64,000 nucleotides of DNA from DATDAH01 sp963792205 (GTDB taxonomy: Bacteria; Actinomycetota; Acidimicrobiia; Acidimicrobiales; DATDAH01), in assembly GCA_963792205.1 (NCBI GenBank), contig CAWBVI010000003.1:1-64000 (forward strand), in the 5' to 3' direction. Below the pieces are notes generated by a model that did no database searches, was not told the origin of the DNA, and worked only from the letters and a program-made list of their open reading frames with translations. The position numbers were made by a program, and so were the translations under genes. This document shows, piece by piece, positions 1 through 8,082 of this stretch (positions are counted from its first letter, which is position 1; each line of letters begins with the position of its first letter).

Positions 1-41
<41 letters not shown>

Positions 42-59
<18 letters not shown>

Positions 60-421
60 AACGCCAATCGTCGGGAGGCGGGCGACGGCCGACCGCAGGA
101 GTCGGGCTTCGAGGCGGGGATCCCGGGCAAGGAGCTCGGAGAACTCCCGGTGGTCGTAGACCCGGACCATGAGGTCGTCGAGAGCCGTCACCGTGGCCGT
201 ACGACGGCCGGCGGGGTGAGCAGCGCGATCTCGCCGAAGTGGTCGCCGGGACCGAGGACGGCCACCGGCTGGCCGTTGCGCGAGACGCCCGCCTGGCCGC
301 GTTCGACCACGAAGAACTCGTGGCCCTTCGCGCCTTCGACGGTGAGGACGGAGCCCGGAGCGATCCGTATCCCCGTTCCGAGATTGGGGGTCATCGTGCG
401 GGAGCGCCGGTGGAGGTCCAT
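42..421 (-). CDS. Small cyclic-nucleotide-binding-domain protein, frameshifted
   Basis: This is a stand-alone cNMP-binding (CNB) fold of about 125 residues. The N-terminal part, read from ATG 421 (or ATG 391), has the family's beta-roll pattern: a GSVLTVEGAKG-like stretch, then PGDHFGEIALL, which is the start of the phosphate-binding cassette. That frame stops at 188. The natural continuation (RTATVTALDDLMVRVYDHREF, then the C-terminal helix) is in another frame and ends at TAG 42-44. The break falls near 200-212, within the cassette, so the expected PBC arginine is in the second frame. One inserted or two deleted bases would repair it. Whether this is a real pseudogene or a read error cannot be decided here. 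The MFS protein at 1065 carries the same domain. Confidence 0.65.
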
Positions 422-508
422 GACCTGAGTGTCGGCAGCAACCGTGACCGTGAGGGTGCGGCCGTGTTACCACCGCGTGAAACCGGCGCCACGTGGCAGG
501 GTTCGGTC

Positions 509-1009
509 ATGACGGGCCGAGAGGACTTCACCGACGACGAGTGGTTCCTGCTGCGATCGGCCCCGTGGCAGGCCGCCATGGGTGCCATCGAGGTCGACCC
601 CAGCGGGACCTTCACCTCGGGACGGGAGGTCGAGGCGGTCGATGCCGAGCTGGCGGCCAGCCAGTTCGACGAGGGCCTGATCGGCCTGGTCACCCGAGAG
701 CTGCTCGACGCCGACAAGGTGACCGGCGAGGACATGCCCGACGCCGGACCGACCGCCGCCATCGACGAGTCGGCCGGCGACGAGGGCTTCGTCGACCACG
801 TGGTCGAGGCGATGACGACCGTGAGCGCACTGCTCGAGGCCAAGGCGGAGGCAACCGAAGCTGCCGCCTTCCGGCACTGGCTGGTGCGGTTGGCCACCGC
901 CGCGGCCGAAGCCGGCCGGGAGGGCCTCGGGGGGATCACCGGGCCCCGGGTGAGCGACGACGAGGCCGGCTACCTCGACCGGCTCCGCGCCGCACTGGCC
1001 GTCGCGTAG
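509..1009 (+). CDS. Uncharacterised cytoplasmic protein, 166 aa
   Basis: I do not recognise the family. The start is taken at ATG 509 because upstream in-frame codons run antisense over the preceding gene and read as shadow sequence. The protein begins with an acidic stretch followed by EEWFLLRSAPWQAAMGAIE-like sequence, contains a long Ala/Glu-rich region that is probably helical (about residues 80-130), and has no signal peptide or membrane segment. A conserved-looking WFLLRSAPWQA stretch near the N-terminus would be the best handle for a family search. It precedes the MFS-CNB gene on the same strand by 55 bases. Confidence 0.7.
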   Translation: MTGREDFTDDEWFLLRSAPWQAAMGAIEVDPSGTFTSGREVEAVDAELAASQFDEGLIGLVTRELLDADKVTGEDMPDAGPTAAIDESAGDEGFVDHVVEAMTTVSALLEAKAEATEAAAFRHWLVRLATAAAEAGREGLGGITGPRVSDDEAGYLDRLRAALAVA

Positions 1010-1064
1010 GCGTCGGTCCGTCGCCCCCCTTCCCGTCCGGGAGGCTCCGACGTAGGTTCGGGCC

Positions 1065-2738
1065 ATGGGGGGGACCCGGCTGCGTGAGTCGTGGCTGGCC
1101 GTTCGTGCGGTCTTCGCCCAGCCGCAACTGCGGCGGGCGGTGCTGGCCTTCGCCACGGCGATCACCAGCGAGTGGGCGCTCACCGTGGCGCTGGCGGTGG
1201 TCGCGTTCGCGGACGGAGGGGCGGCCGGGGTCGGCTTCGTCGTCGTCCTGCGCATGGTGCCGTCCGCGCTGGGGACGCCGTTCCTCTCCGCCCTGACCGA
1301 TCGCGCCCGGCGGGAGCGGGCGCTCGCCCTCGTCTCGATCGTCCGGGGGATCACCCTCGGGGCGGCTGGGCTGCTGCTCGCGCTCGACCGCCACGGGGCG
1401 CTCTTCTACGCCCTCGTCGTGGTGGCCACCATCGTCTTCACGGTGTTCCGCCCGACCCACTCGTCACTGCTCCCCCTCCTGTGCCAGACGACCGCGGAGC
1501 TCACCAGCGCCAACGTCGTGCGGGGCCTGCTCGAATCGGTCGCCACCCTGGCCGGGCCCCTGCTGGCCGGGGCCCTCCTCGCCTGGGGCGACCCGGCCGC
1601 AGTGTTCTTCGCCACCGCCCTCCTCTCGCTCATCACCGCCGTGCTCCTGCTGCGCATCCGCTACGACGCGCCCGACCACGTGGCGGCCTCCGCGCCGGTC
1701 CACCTCGTCCACGAAACCGCCGAGGGGCTCCGCGCCGTGGCCCGTCACCCGGACCTGCGTCGGATCTTCGGGCTCGGCTTCGCCCAGACCTACGTCCGTG
1801 GCGCGCTCAACATCTTCATCGTCGTCCTGGCCTTCGACCTGCTGGACCTGGGCGACTCCGGCGTCGCCGGCCTGTCGGCCGCCGTCGGCGTGGGCGGCAC
1901 CCTCGGATCGGTGGGCGTCGCCCTCCTGGTCGGGAGCCGCCACCTCGGCGCGTGGCTGGCCGCCGCCCTCGTTCTGTGGGGGACGCCGATCGCGCTCATC
2001 GGCCTGTCGCCGTCGACCGCCACCGCCTACCTCCTGATCGCCGTGGTCGGCGTCGCCAACGCGCTCATCGACATCCCGCTCTTCACCCTGCCGGTCCGGC
2101 TGGTCCGGGACGACGTGCTCTCGCGGGTCTTCGGGGTGTTCGAGAGCATCATCACGATCGGCGTCGCCCTGGGCTCGGTCGTCACCCCCGCGCTCATCGG
2201 CCTCCTCGATGTCGAGGGCGCGATGATCGCCACCGGGCTGTTGCTGCCCGCCGTCGCCTTGGTCGCCTACCGGCCGCTCGCGGGCCTGGACGCCCGCCTG
2301 GCGGTGCGGGACACCGAGATCGACCTGCTCCGGTCCACGCCGATGCTCCGGCTCCTCCCGGTGCCGAGCATCGAATACCTCGCCGCCCAGGCGGCGACCC
2401 ACGAGGTCCCGATGGGCACCGTGCTCTGCGAGCAGGGCGGCCCCGGCGACCTCTTCTACGTCATCGCCACGGGGCAGGCGGAGGTCATCGGCGACGGCCG
2501 GCACGTGCGCACGCTCGAGCCGGGCGACGCCTTCGGCGAGATCGCCCTCCTGCGCGGCACCCCCCGGACGGCGACCGTGCGGGCCGCGAGCGACCTGGTC
2601 GTCCTGGAGATCGGGCGCGACGCCTTCCTCGAGGCCGTGGCCCACCACAGCACGACGAATGCCGCGGCCCACGCCGTCGCCGACACCCACCTCGCCGCGT
2701 TTCGCCCCCGAGATGCTCCTACGGACCGAGCCGCCTGA
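1065..2738 (+). CDS. MFS-type transporter with a C-terminal cyclic-nucleotide-binding domain
   Basis: A 557-residue fusion. Residues about 1-405 are a hydrophobic MFS-like bundle of roughly 12 helices, with a motif-A-like loop (LTDRARRERA) after helix 2. Residues about 425-545 form a cNMP-binding domain: GDLFYVIATGQAEV, then PGDAFGEIALLRGTPRTATV, the full phosphate-binding cassette with its Arg. The substrate is unknown; the bundle resembles drug/H+ exporters. The cytoplasmic CNB domain suggests control by a nucleotide or another small ligand, but the ligand is not fixed by sequence. The start is ATG 1065. It converges on the cyclopropane-fatty-acid synthase gene with only 15 bases between the two stops. 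Confidence 0.88.
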   Translation: MGGTRLRESWLAVRAVFAQPQLRRAVLAFATAITSEWALTVALAVVAFADGGAAGVGFVVVLRMVPSALGTPFLSALTDRARRERALALVSIVRGITLGAAGLLLALDRHGALFYALVVVATIVFTVFRPTHSSLLPLLCQTTAELTSANVVRGLLESVATLAGPLLAGALLAWGDPAAVFFATALLSLITAVLLLRIRYDAPDHVAASAPVHLVHETAEGLRAVARHPDLRRIFGLGFAQTYVRGALNIFIVVLAFDLLDLGDSGVAGLSAAVGVGGTLGSVGVALLVGSRHLGAWLAAALVLWGTPIALIGLSPSTATAYLLIAVVGVANALIDIPLFTLPVRLVRDDVLSRVFGVFESIITIGVALGSVVTPALIGLLDVEGAMIATGLLLPAVALVAYRPLAGLDARLAVRDTEIDLLRSTPMLRLLPVPSIEYLAAQAATHEVPMGTVLCEQGGPGDLFYVIATGQAEVIGDGRHVRTLEPGDAFGEIALLRGTPRTATVRAASDLVVLEIGRDAFLEAVAHHSTTNAAAHAVADTHLAAFRPRDAPTDRAA

Positions 2739-2753
2739 GCGGGACGCGCGCGC

Positions 2754-3992
2754 TCACCAGTCGGGGCGGTTGGGCATCCTGCTCTCGCCGTCGGGGCCGG
2801 TCTTGACCCCGAGGACCTGGTGCACCTGGACCCGGTTGGCCTCGAAGCCGACCGCCGAGCCGGCCATGTAGAGGTGCCAGATGCGGGCCTGGGCGGCGCC
2901 GACCTCGGCGACGGCGTCGTCCCAGTGTTGTTCGAGGTTGGCCACCCAGTGGCGCAGGGTGCGGGCGTAGTGCTCGCGAAGGGACTCGGCGTGCCGGGCC
3001 TCGAAGCCGGCCTGCTGCATGGCGGAGACCACCGCGCCCACCTCGATGAGCTCGGCGTCGGGGAACACGTAGCGGCCGATGAAGCCATTGTGATCGGTGC
3101 CGATCGGCCGCCCCGCCGGTCGGCTGATGGCGTGGTTGAGGAGCCGGCCACCCTCGCGGACCAGCCGGTGCAGCCGGCCGAAGTAGGTCGCCATCCGGGC
3201 CGCCCCCACGTGCTCGAACATGCCGACGCTGGCGACGACGTCGAAGGGGCCGTCGGCCACCTCCCGGTAGTCCTGGATCCGGATCTCGACCTGGTCAGCC
3301 AGGCCCTCGGCGTCGACCGCGGCCCGGGCCCACTCGGCCTGCACGGGCGACAGCGTGACCCCCACGACCTCGGCGCCGTGGTGAGCCGCGGCGTGGCGAG
3401 CGAGCGAGCCCCAGCCGCAGCCGACGTCGAGCAGGCGGTCACCGGGTCGCACCCCGAGCTTCCGGCAGATGAGCTCGTGCTTGGCCGCCTGCGCCTCCTC
3501 GAGTGACGCGTCCGGCGGGTCGAACACGGCGCACGAGTAGGTCATCGAGGGACCGAGCACCATCTCGTAGAACGCGTTGGAGACGTCGTAGTGGTGGCGC
3601 ACCGATTCGGCGTCGCGGCGGGGCGTGTGCAGGCCGAGCCGGCGCCGGCGCATCTCCTCGGGCGGCGGTGGCAACGGCCGGAGATCGCGCACCCGGACCA
3701 GGCGCGCCAGGCGCACGGCCTGGGCCAGGGTGAGCCGGGGCGAGGGGATCCGCTCCTGGAGCCGGAAGAGCTCGAAGACGTCGCCCTCGATGTCGGCGTC
3801 ACCGGCGACGTAGGCCCGGGCGAAGCCCAGCTCGCCCGGGCGGGTCAGGATGCGCCGGAATGCATCCGGCGAGTGGATGACGATGGTCGCCTTCGCGTCG
3901 GGGGAGCCGAACTGCGTGCCGTCGTAGGCCCGGACCGCGACGGGGGAATCCGAGCCGAGCAGCTCCTCGAGTAGCCGTCCGAGCGCCGTCAT
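2754..3992 (-). CDS. cfa: Cyclopropane-fatty-acyl-phospholipid synthase family methyltransferase
   Basis: This is an S-adenosylmethionine-dependent enzyme that adds a methylene (or methyl) group across a double bond of membrane phospholipid acyl chains. It has 412 residues, the usual family length. The sequence HHYDVSNAFYEMVLGPSMTYSCAVF, at about residues 133-157, is the substrate-side signature. The SAM-binding loop LLDVGCGWGSLARHA lies at about residues 187-201. The N-terminal 110 residues match the helical domain of bacterial Cfa proteins. A CMD-family gene follows it on the chromosome 13 bases upstream on the same strand, so the two may be co-transcribed. Mycolic-acid-type CmaA activity is possible but not implied. 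Confidence 0.9.
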   Translation of the reverse strand: MTALGRLLEELLGSDSPVAVRAYDGTQFGSPDAKATIVIHSPDAFRRILTRPGELGFARAYVAGDADIEGDVFELFRLQERIPSPRLTLAQAVRLARLVRVRDLRPLPPPPEEMRRRRLGLHTPRRDAESVRHHYDVSNAFYEMVLGPSMTYSCAVFDPPDASLEEAQAAKHELICRKLGVRPGDRLLDVGCGWGSLARHAAAHHGAEVVGVTLSPVQAEWARAAVDAEGLADQVEIRIQDYREVADGPFDVVASVGMFEHVGAARMATYFGRLHRLVREGGRLLNHAISRPAGRPIGTDHNGFIGRYVFPDAELIEVGAVVSAMQQAGFEARHAESLREHYARTLRHWVANLEQHWDDAVAEVGAAQARIWHLYMAGSAVGFEANRVQVHQVLGVKTGPDGESRMPNRPDW

Positions 3993-4005
3993 CGCACCGC
4001 GGCCC

Positions 4006-4491
4006 CTACACGAGGATCCGCTCGTCGGGGGCGGGGACGCCGACCACGGCCATCATCCGGCCGAGGCCGAGGAACATCCCGCAGCAGATGGCGAGGTCGG
4101 CCAGCTCCTCGTCGGTGTACGCCGACCGCATGCGGTCGAAGAACTCGTCGTCCATCGTGAGGTGGTCGAGGGCGAAGCGCTCGGCGAACTCGGCGGCAAG
4201 GCGCTCGCGATCGGTGAGCACGGTGCTGGCCCGCCAATCGCCCACCTCGGCGTAGAAGCCGTCGTCGATGCCCTCTTCGGGCCCCTTCTCGGCCCTCGTG
4301 TCCTGGCAGACGGCGCAGTGGTTGATGAGGGCGATGGTCCAGCGGGCCGCCTCGCGCTCCCGCACCGGGATCTGGCTGGTCTCGTAGACCGCAGCCGAGA
4401 ACTTCCCCATGCCGGAGGCCATACCCGGACGCTGCAGGGCCCAGTCGATGTGTGGCCCCAGACCGGCCTCGGGAAAGGAGATGCGTGCCAT
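4006..4491 (-). CDS. Carboxymuconolactone decarboxylase / AhpD-like family protein
   Basis: A 161-residue all-helical CMD-family protein. The redox motif NHCAVCQ gives Cys59 and Cys62 (CxxC), the pair used by AhpD-like alkylhydroperoxidase proteins to relay electrons. Decarboxylases of the family lack this pair, so a peroxide-related or thiol-redox role is the better inference. The helix ERLAAEFAERFALDH and the following EELADLAICCGMFLGLGRMM are typical of the CMD fold. The start ATG 4491 is preceded by a purine-rich stretch. It lies upstream of the cfa-like gene on the same strand and may form a two-gene unit for lipid modification or repair. Confidence 0.85.
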   Translation of the reverse strand: MARISFPEAGLGPHIDWALQRPGMASGMGKFSAAVYETSQIPVREREAARWTIALINHCAVCQDTRAEKGPEEGIDDGFYAEVGDWRASTVLTDRERLAAEFAERFALDHLTMDDEFFDRMRSAYTDEELADLAICCGMFLGLGRMMAVVGVPAPDERILV

Positions 4492-4547
4492 GGGTCAAGG
4501 CTAGGACCTGCGCATCCTCCCCGAGGGCTGAAACCCCCGATCCCCTA

Positions 4548-4569
4548 GGGGCGGGTGGGGGGTGGGGGG
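4548..4569 (+). promoter_or_regulatory. Possible G-quadruplex tract in a divergent promoter region
   Basis: Four G runs of 4, 3, 6 and 6 bases (4548-4551, 4553-4555, 4557-4562, 4564-4569) are separated by single bases, an arrangement that can fold into a tight G-quadruplex. It lies in the 162-base gap between the CMD gene (minus) and the acidic IniB-like gene (plus). No effect on expression can be shown from sequence. Confidence 0.4.
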
Positions 4570-4653
4570 TCATCCCCGATTCGGTCGCCCGGGTTCGGGC
4601 GGATCCTGTGCTCAGTGGCTCCCAACCGGGGGGCCGGAGCAAGGAGAGCAGCA

Positions 4654-5298
4654 ATGGCCCTGAGCCCCGAAGAGCACCAGAACCTCCTCGACCGGATCAT
4701 GGATCTGTTCCAGTCCAACGAGGCGTCCATCGAGTACGGCGAGAAGCCCTCCGAGTGGGTCGACGAGAACCTGCCCGAGGACACCACGCCAGAAGACGTC
4801 GCCGAGTGCATGACCGAAGTCGGTGAGCACCTCGGTGGCCCGTACCAGCAGAACCTGGCCCACTACACCAGCCACGGCGGTGCGGTGACCCAGTCGGTGG
4901 TGAACGAGATCTCCTACACCTACAACACGGTGTACCAGCAGAACGCGTTCATCTACGCCGAAGAGGGCGCCCAGGTCAGCAACATCCAGGGCGACGGCAA
5001 CACCGTCACCCAGGTCCAGATCGACGACAGCTTCGACGTCGACCTCCCCCCGGAGGAGGACGTGGAAGAGCCCGTCGAGGAGCCCGTCGAGGACCCGACC
5101 GAGACCCCCGAGGACCCGGCCGAGGATCCCTGGGAGGACCCCGAGGACCCCGAAGAGGACCCCGAGCCCGAGCCGGAGCCCGAGCCCGAGCCGCAGCCCG
5201 AGCCCGAGCCGGAGCCCGAGCCCGAGCCGGAGCCCGAGCCGGAGCCGGAGCCGGAGCCCGAGCCGCAGCCCGAGCCCGAGGATCTGCCCGACGTCTGA
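4654..5298 (+). CDS. IniB-like N-terminal domain protein with an acidic Glu/Pro-rich tail
   Basis: A 214-residue acidic protein. Residues 1-60 (HQNLLDRIMDLFQSNEASI, then EWVDENLPEDTTPEDVAECM) resemble the N-terminal helical domain of mycobacterial IniB. Residues 65-128 are rich in Gln/Asn/Tyr/Val with a beta-like pattern (VSNIQGDGNTVTQVQ). From residue 131 onward the chain is almost entirely Glu, Pro and Asp, with long runs of the dipeptide Glu-Pro broken by occasional Gln. The start ATG 4654 has an AAGGAGAG ribosome-binding site 7 bases upstream. There is no signal peptide. IniB belongs to an envelope-stress locus in mycobacteria; a similar role here is only inference. A strong terminator follows at 5332. 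Confidence 0.75.
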   Translation: MALSPEEHQNLLDRIMDLFQSNEASIEYGEKPSEWVDENLPEDTTPEDVAECMTEVGEHLGGPYQQNLAHYTSHGGAVTQSVVNEISYTYNTVYQQNAFIYAEEGAQVSNIQGDGNTVTQVQIDDSFDVDLPPEEDVEEPVEEPVEDPTETPEDPAEDPWEDPEDPEEDPEPEPEPEPEPQPEPEPEPEPEPEPEPEPEPEPEPQPEPEDLPDV

Positions 5299-5331
5299 TC
5301 AACGGCGATCAGACCGACAGCATCCCCCCGG

Positions 5332-5363
5332 CGATGCCCCGGACCACCCGGTCCGGGGCATCG
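5332..5363. terminator. Strong bidirectional terminator hairpin
   Basis: A perfect 14-bp inverted repeat (CGATGCCCCGGACC at 5332-5345 and its complement at 5350-5363) surrounds a 4-base loop. It lies between the convergent stops of the IniB-like gene (5298) and the LLM oxidoreductase (5371), so it can serve both. There is no U tract, as is common in high-GC actinobacteria. Confidence 0.75.
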
Positions 5364-5370
5364 GCGCGCT

Positions 5371-6291
5371 TCACATCGACGAGCTGACCTCGCGGAGGAG
5401 CTGGCGCGTGCGGGCGAACTCGCCGCCGTCCAGCCCGAACTCCACGGCGGCGAAGTCGGTGGCTCCGGCATCGGCGAACCGGCCCAGCCCGGCCCGGACC
5501 TCGTCCTCGTCACCGATCAGGGCGACGTCGCCGGCGCGGGGCGCACCCTCCCGGTCGAGGATGGCGCGGTAGCTCGGCAGGGTGTCGTAGCCCGCGAGGA
5601 TCTCCGAGATCGACGCCCGGACCTCGGCGGCCCGGTCCGTGACCGCCACCGGCACGCTGGCCACGATCCGGGGCGATGATCGGCCGGCCTCGGCGGCGGC
5701 CTCGTTGATCATCGGGGCGATGTGTTTCGCGACCGTCACCGGACCGCCCAACCACAGGACCGTGCCGTCGGCCCGCTTGCCGGTGAGGCGGAGGAACTGG
5801 GGGCCGAGGGCGGCGACCAGGACGGGCGGGGCCTCGGCCGCCGGGGCGACGATGTCACCGGTGAACGACCAGATGTCACCGGTCACGTCGACCTGGCGGT
5901 CGGCCAGCAGCGGCTGCAGGACGTCGAGGTACTCCCGGAGGTGACGCACGGGGCGCTCGAAGGGGATGTGGTACCGCTCCTCCAGCGACGGCTTGTGCCC
6001 GACGCCGATGCCGAGGGCGAGGCGGTTGCCGGTCGCGGCCTGCACGGTGAGCGCCTGGCCGGCGAGGACGTGCGGGTGCCGTCCCCACGTGGGGACGACC
6101 GCGGTGGCGAACTCGATCGTGGAGGTGGCCGGACCAGCCATGGCGATGACGGTGAGGGCGTCGGTCGCCCCGCTCTGGGGGAGCCAGTAGGACGAGAAGC
6201 CGTCCGCTTCGGCCGCCACCGCGTGCGCGACCACGTCGGCGGGACCGGCCCCCATCACCATGAGCGGCCCGGCGTGGATGCCGATGCGCAT
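5371..6291 (-). CDS. LLM-class (probably F420-dependent) oxidoreductase
   Basis: A 306-residue luciferase-like monooxygenase-fold TIM barrel. The N-terminus MRIGIHAGP, the segment FSSYWLPQ, the GRHPHVLAGQALTVQAATG stretch and LGIGVGHKP follow the F420-dependent LLM pattern, and the C-terminus (DAGATDFAAVEFG) is also typical. The natural substrate cannot be assigned. Actinobacteria carry many paralogues, and this window has two more (27612 and 36309). The gene stands alone on its strand, with a divergent lipoprotein gene starting 42 bases away. Confidence 0.87.
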   Translation of the reverse strand: MRIGIHAGPLMVMGAGPADVVAHAVAAEADGFSSYWLPQSGATDALTVIAMAGPATSTIEFATAVVPTWGRHPHVLAGQALTVQAATGNRLALGIGVGHKPSLEERYHIPFERPVRHLREYLDVLQPLLADRQVDVTGDIWSFTGDIVAPAAEAPPVLVAALGPQFLRLTGKRADGTVLWLGGPVTVAKHIAPMINEAAAEAGRSSPRIVASVPVAVTDRAAEVRASISEILAGYDTLPSYRAILDREGAPRAGDVALIGDEDEVRAGLGRFADAGATDFAAVEFGLDGGEFARTRQLLREVSSSM

Positions 6292-6333
6292 GGCCGGAAG
6301 CTACTTCGGCCGAGGCCGGTAGGTTCGGCCTCG

Positions 6334-6829
6334 ATGAGGGGCGTCGGCACGACCGCAGGGGTGCTCGGGCTGGTCGCCGTGACGCTGACCGGGTGCAGCG
6401 ACGACGGAGGCGACGAGGAGTCGCCGACCACCGCGGCAACGGTGGCTCCTCGGCGACCCGCTGGCCGTCGGCGCCACCTACGACGATCCGACCGGCCTCG
6501 TCTCCATCACCGTCGAGGGCGTCCGGATCACGGGCGACTTCCTCCTGGCGGCCGCCGAGGCGTGCACGACCGAGGGGGGCCTGGCGTCGATCCCCATCCA
6601 GGCCTCGGCGTGGCAGCTGCGGGTCCAGGGTCGGGAGCAGACCGTGCCGCGGGTGACGCTGACGGAGCCCACCCGCGCCGCCCGCCCTGTCTGGCCCGAC
6701 GAGGTGGCGCTCGGCGCCGGTGACTGCTTCTCCGGCAAGGTGGCCTTCCGACTGCCCGAGGGGGCGCGCCCGTCGGCGATCGTCTTCAGCCAGCTCAACC
6801 CGCCGGTGGCGTGGCGGGTCCGGACCTGA
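6334..6829 (+). CDS. Putative lipoprotein, frameshifted
   Basis: From ATG 6334 the product has a signal peptide ending in a lipobox (VTLTGC) and a Ser/Thr/Asp-rich linker. The following extracellular domain (PLAVGATYDDPTGLVSITVEGVRI and onward to the stop at 6827-6829) is in the next frame. The change falls around 6440-6455. One base in excess in the GC-rich stretch there would explain it, and both halves read as normal coding sequence. The mature domain has two Cys (in EACTTEG and GDCFSG) that could form a disulfide. The overall design, lipobox plus a small beta domain, matches substrate-free actinobacterial surface lipoproteins of unknown function. It abuts the convergent RDD gene with no gap. 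Confidence 0.62.
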
Positions 6830-7339
6830 TCAGGCCTCGACCGTCCGGCGGCTGAGCAGGCGCCAGCGGGCGGCCCGGGCGTCCCAGTCGTAGACCACGG
6901 TCGTCCCTGCGCAGACGTCGTGCAGCGCCCGGCGCTCGTCGCCGATCACGATGCCGATGTAGCCGAGCCCGAACAGCAGCGCGCCGAAGGGGAGGGTGAG
7001 GGCCCGCACCACCGCCTGGCGGGGCCTCAGCTCCGAGCCGTCCCGCCGCACGACCCGGAGCCCGAGCGCGCCCTGGCCGAGGGTCTTCGAAGCGAGGATC
7101 CAGCCGCCGGCGAAGTAGATGAACCCCCACAGGACGAGCCCGATCAACCACAGCAGGGAGTCGTCGGCGGGGAGGGTGACCTCATCGCGGCTGACCAGCT
7201 GCCAGAAGAAGGCCACGAGGCCGAGGACGAGGCCGTAGGCAGCAACGACGATGAACAGGTCCATCGCGTAGGCCGAGATGCGGGTCACCGGGCCCGCGTA
7301 GTGCCCGGCCAGCGACTCCGCAGGAGGGTCGGCCTTCAT
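6830..7339 (-). CDS. RDD family membrane protein
   Basis: A 169-residue integral membrane protein with three predicted helices (about residues 25-48, 60-82 and 112-130). The conserved Arg and Asp that name the family occur in RISAYAMDLFIV. The segment KTLGQGALGLRVVRRDGSELRPRQAVVRAL between helices 2 and 3 is a family hallmark. Proposed roles include ion or solute transport, but the function is unproven. The start ATG overlaps the stop of the upstream gene (7336-8031) by four bases (ATGA), so the two are translationally coupled. Its stop directly abuts the stop of the convergent lipoprotein gene. Confidence 0.9.
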   Translation of the reverse strand: MKADPPAESLAGHYAGPVTRISAYAMDLFIVVAAYGLVLGLVAFFWQLVSRDEVTLPADDSLLWLIGLVLWGFIYFAGGWILASKTLGQGALGLRVVRRDGSELRPRQAVVRALTLPFGALLFGLGYIGIVIGDERRALHDVCAGTTVVYDWDARAARWRLLSRRTVEA

Positions 7340-8031
7340 GCGGAGCGGGCCTCCGACGGCGGAAGTGCCGGCGCGCGGTCGACCAGCTCCGGTGGTCCGA
7401 GCCCCTGGTCCTCGACGGCGTAGAGCGCGGGGGCGACGGGTCGGGACCGACCCCGGCGGACGATCCGGTCGGTGACCCGGGTGCTGACGTCGTCGAGTGA
7501 CACGCCCAGGCTGCGGAGGGAGTCCAGGAGCTGGGTGAAGATGCCACCGGTGGACTGGACGATGAGCGTGCCCACCTCGGTCCGGCGCACGATCCCGTCG
7601 ACGTCGACCCGGGAGATGATGTCGTCGATGTCGACCCGGCGGACGACGTTGTCCACGTCCACCCGACGGACGACCCCGTCGACGTCGACCTGGCTCACGA
7701 TGCCGTCCACGTCGAGCAGGCCGACCACCTCGTCGGCCACCCGGGCCATCACCCCTTCGATCTCCTCGGCGGTCGCCGCCCGCTGACGGCGCCCCCGCTC
7801 GGCCGCGGGCTCGAGGCGGTCGGCCACCGCCCCGGCGGCGTCACCGACGGGACCCTGCTCGAGCACCTTGAGGGCCACGTCGGTGCCGGCCCGGCCGAGG
7901 CCGATGGCGGCCCGGAGCCCGGCGCGTCCGAAGGCCAGGCCGTAGCCGAGGCCGGCGTCCCGCGTGGCCTTCGCGGCGCGCCGGATCTGGTCGCGTTCGG
8001 GCCCGGAAGGGCGGTCCTCGGCGTCGGTCAT
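7336..8031 (-). CDS. RDD-associated protein with tandem Val-Asp repeats
   Basis: A 231-residue soluble or membrane-associated protein of unknown function. Its central part (about residues 95-165) is a run of short repeats of the form (V/I)DVDG(I/V)VRRVD, six or so copies with a period of eight to ten residues. This is followed by the segment TEVGTLIVQSTGGIFTQLLDSLRS. The same repeat-plus-segment layout occurs in the N-terminal extensions of some actinobacterial RDD proteins. Here it is a separate gene overlapping the RDD gene by ATGA, so the two products probably act together at the membrane. The repeats could form a coiled or amphipathic surface; no enzyme motif is visible. Confidence 0.75.
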   Translation of the reverse strand: MTDAEDRPSGPERDQIRRAAKATRDAGLGYGLAFGRAGLRAAIGLGRAGTDVALKVLEQGPVGDAAGAVADRLEPAAERGRRQRAATAEEIEGVMARVADEVVGLLDVDGIVSQVDVDGVVRRVDVDNVVRRVDIDDIISRVDVDGIVRRTEVGTLIVQSTGGIFTQLLDSLRSLGVSLDDVSTRVTDRIVRRGRSRPVAPALYAVEDQGLGPPELVDRAPALPPSEARSA

Positions 8032-8082
8032 GTGCCGACGACGGTACCCGGCGACGGTCGGGGGCATGATGGGTGGGTGACC

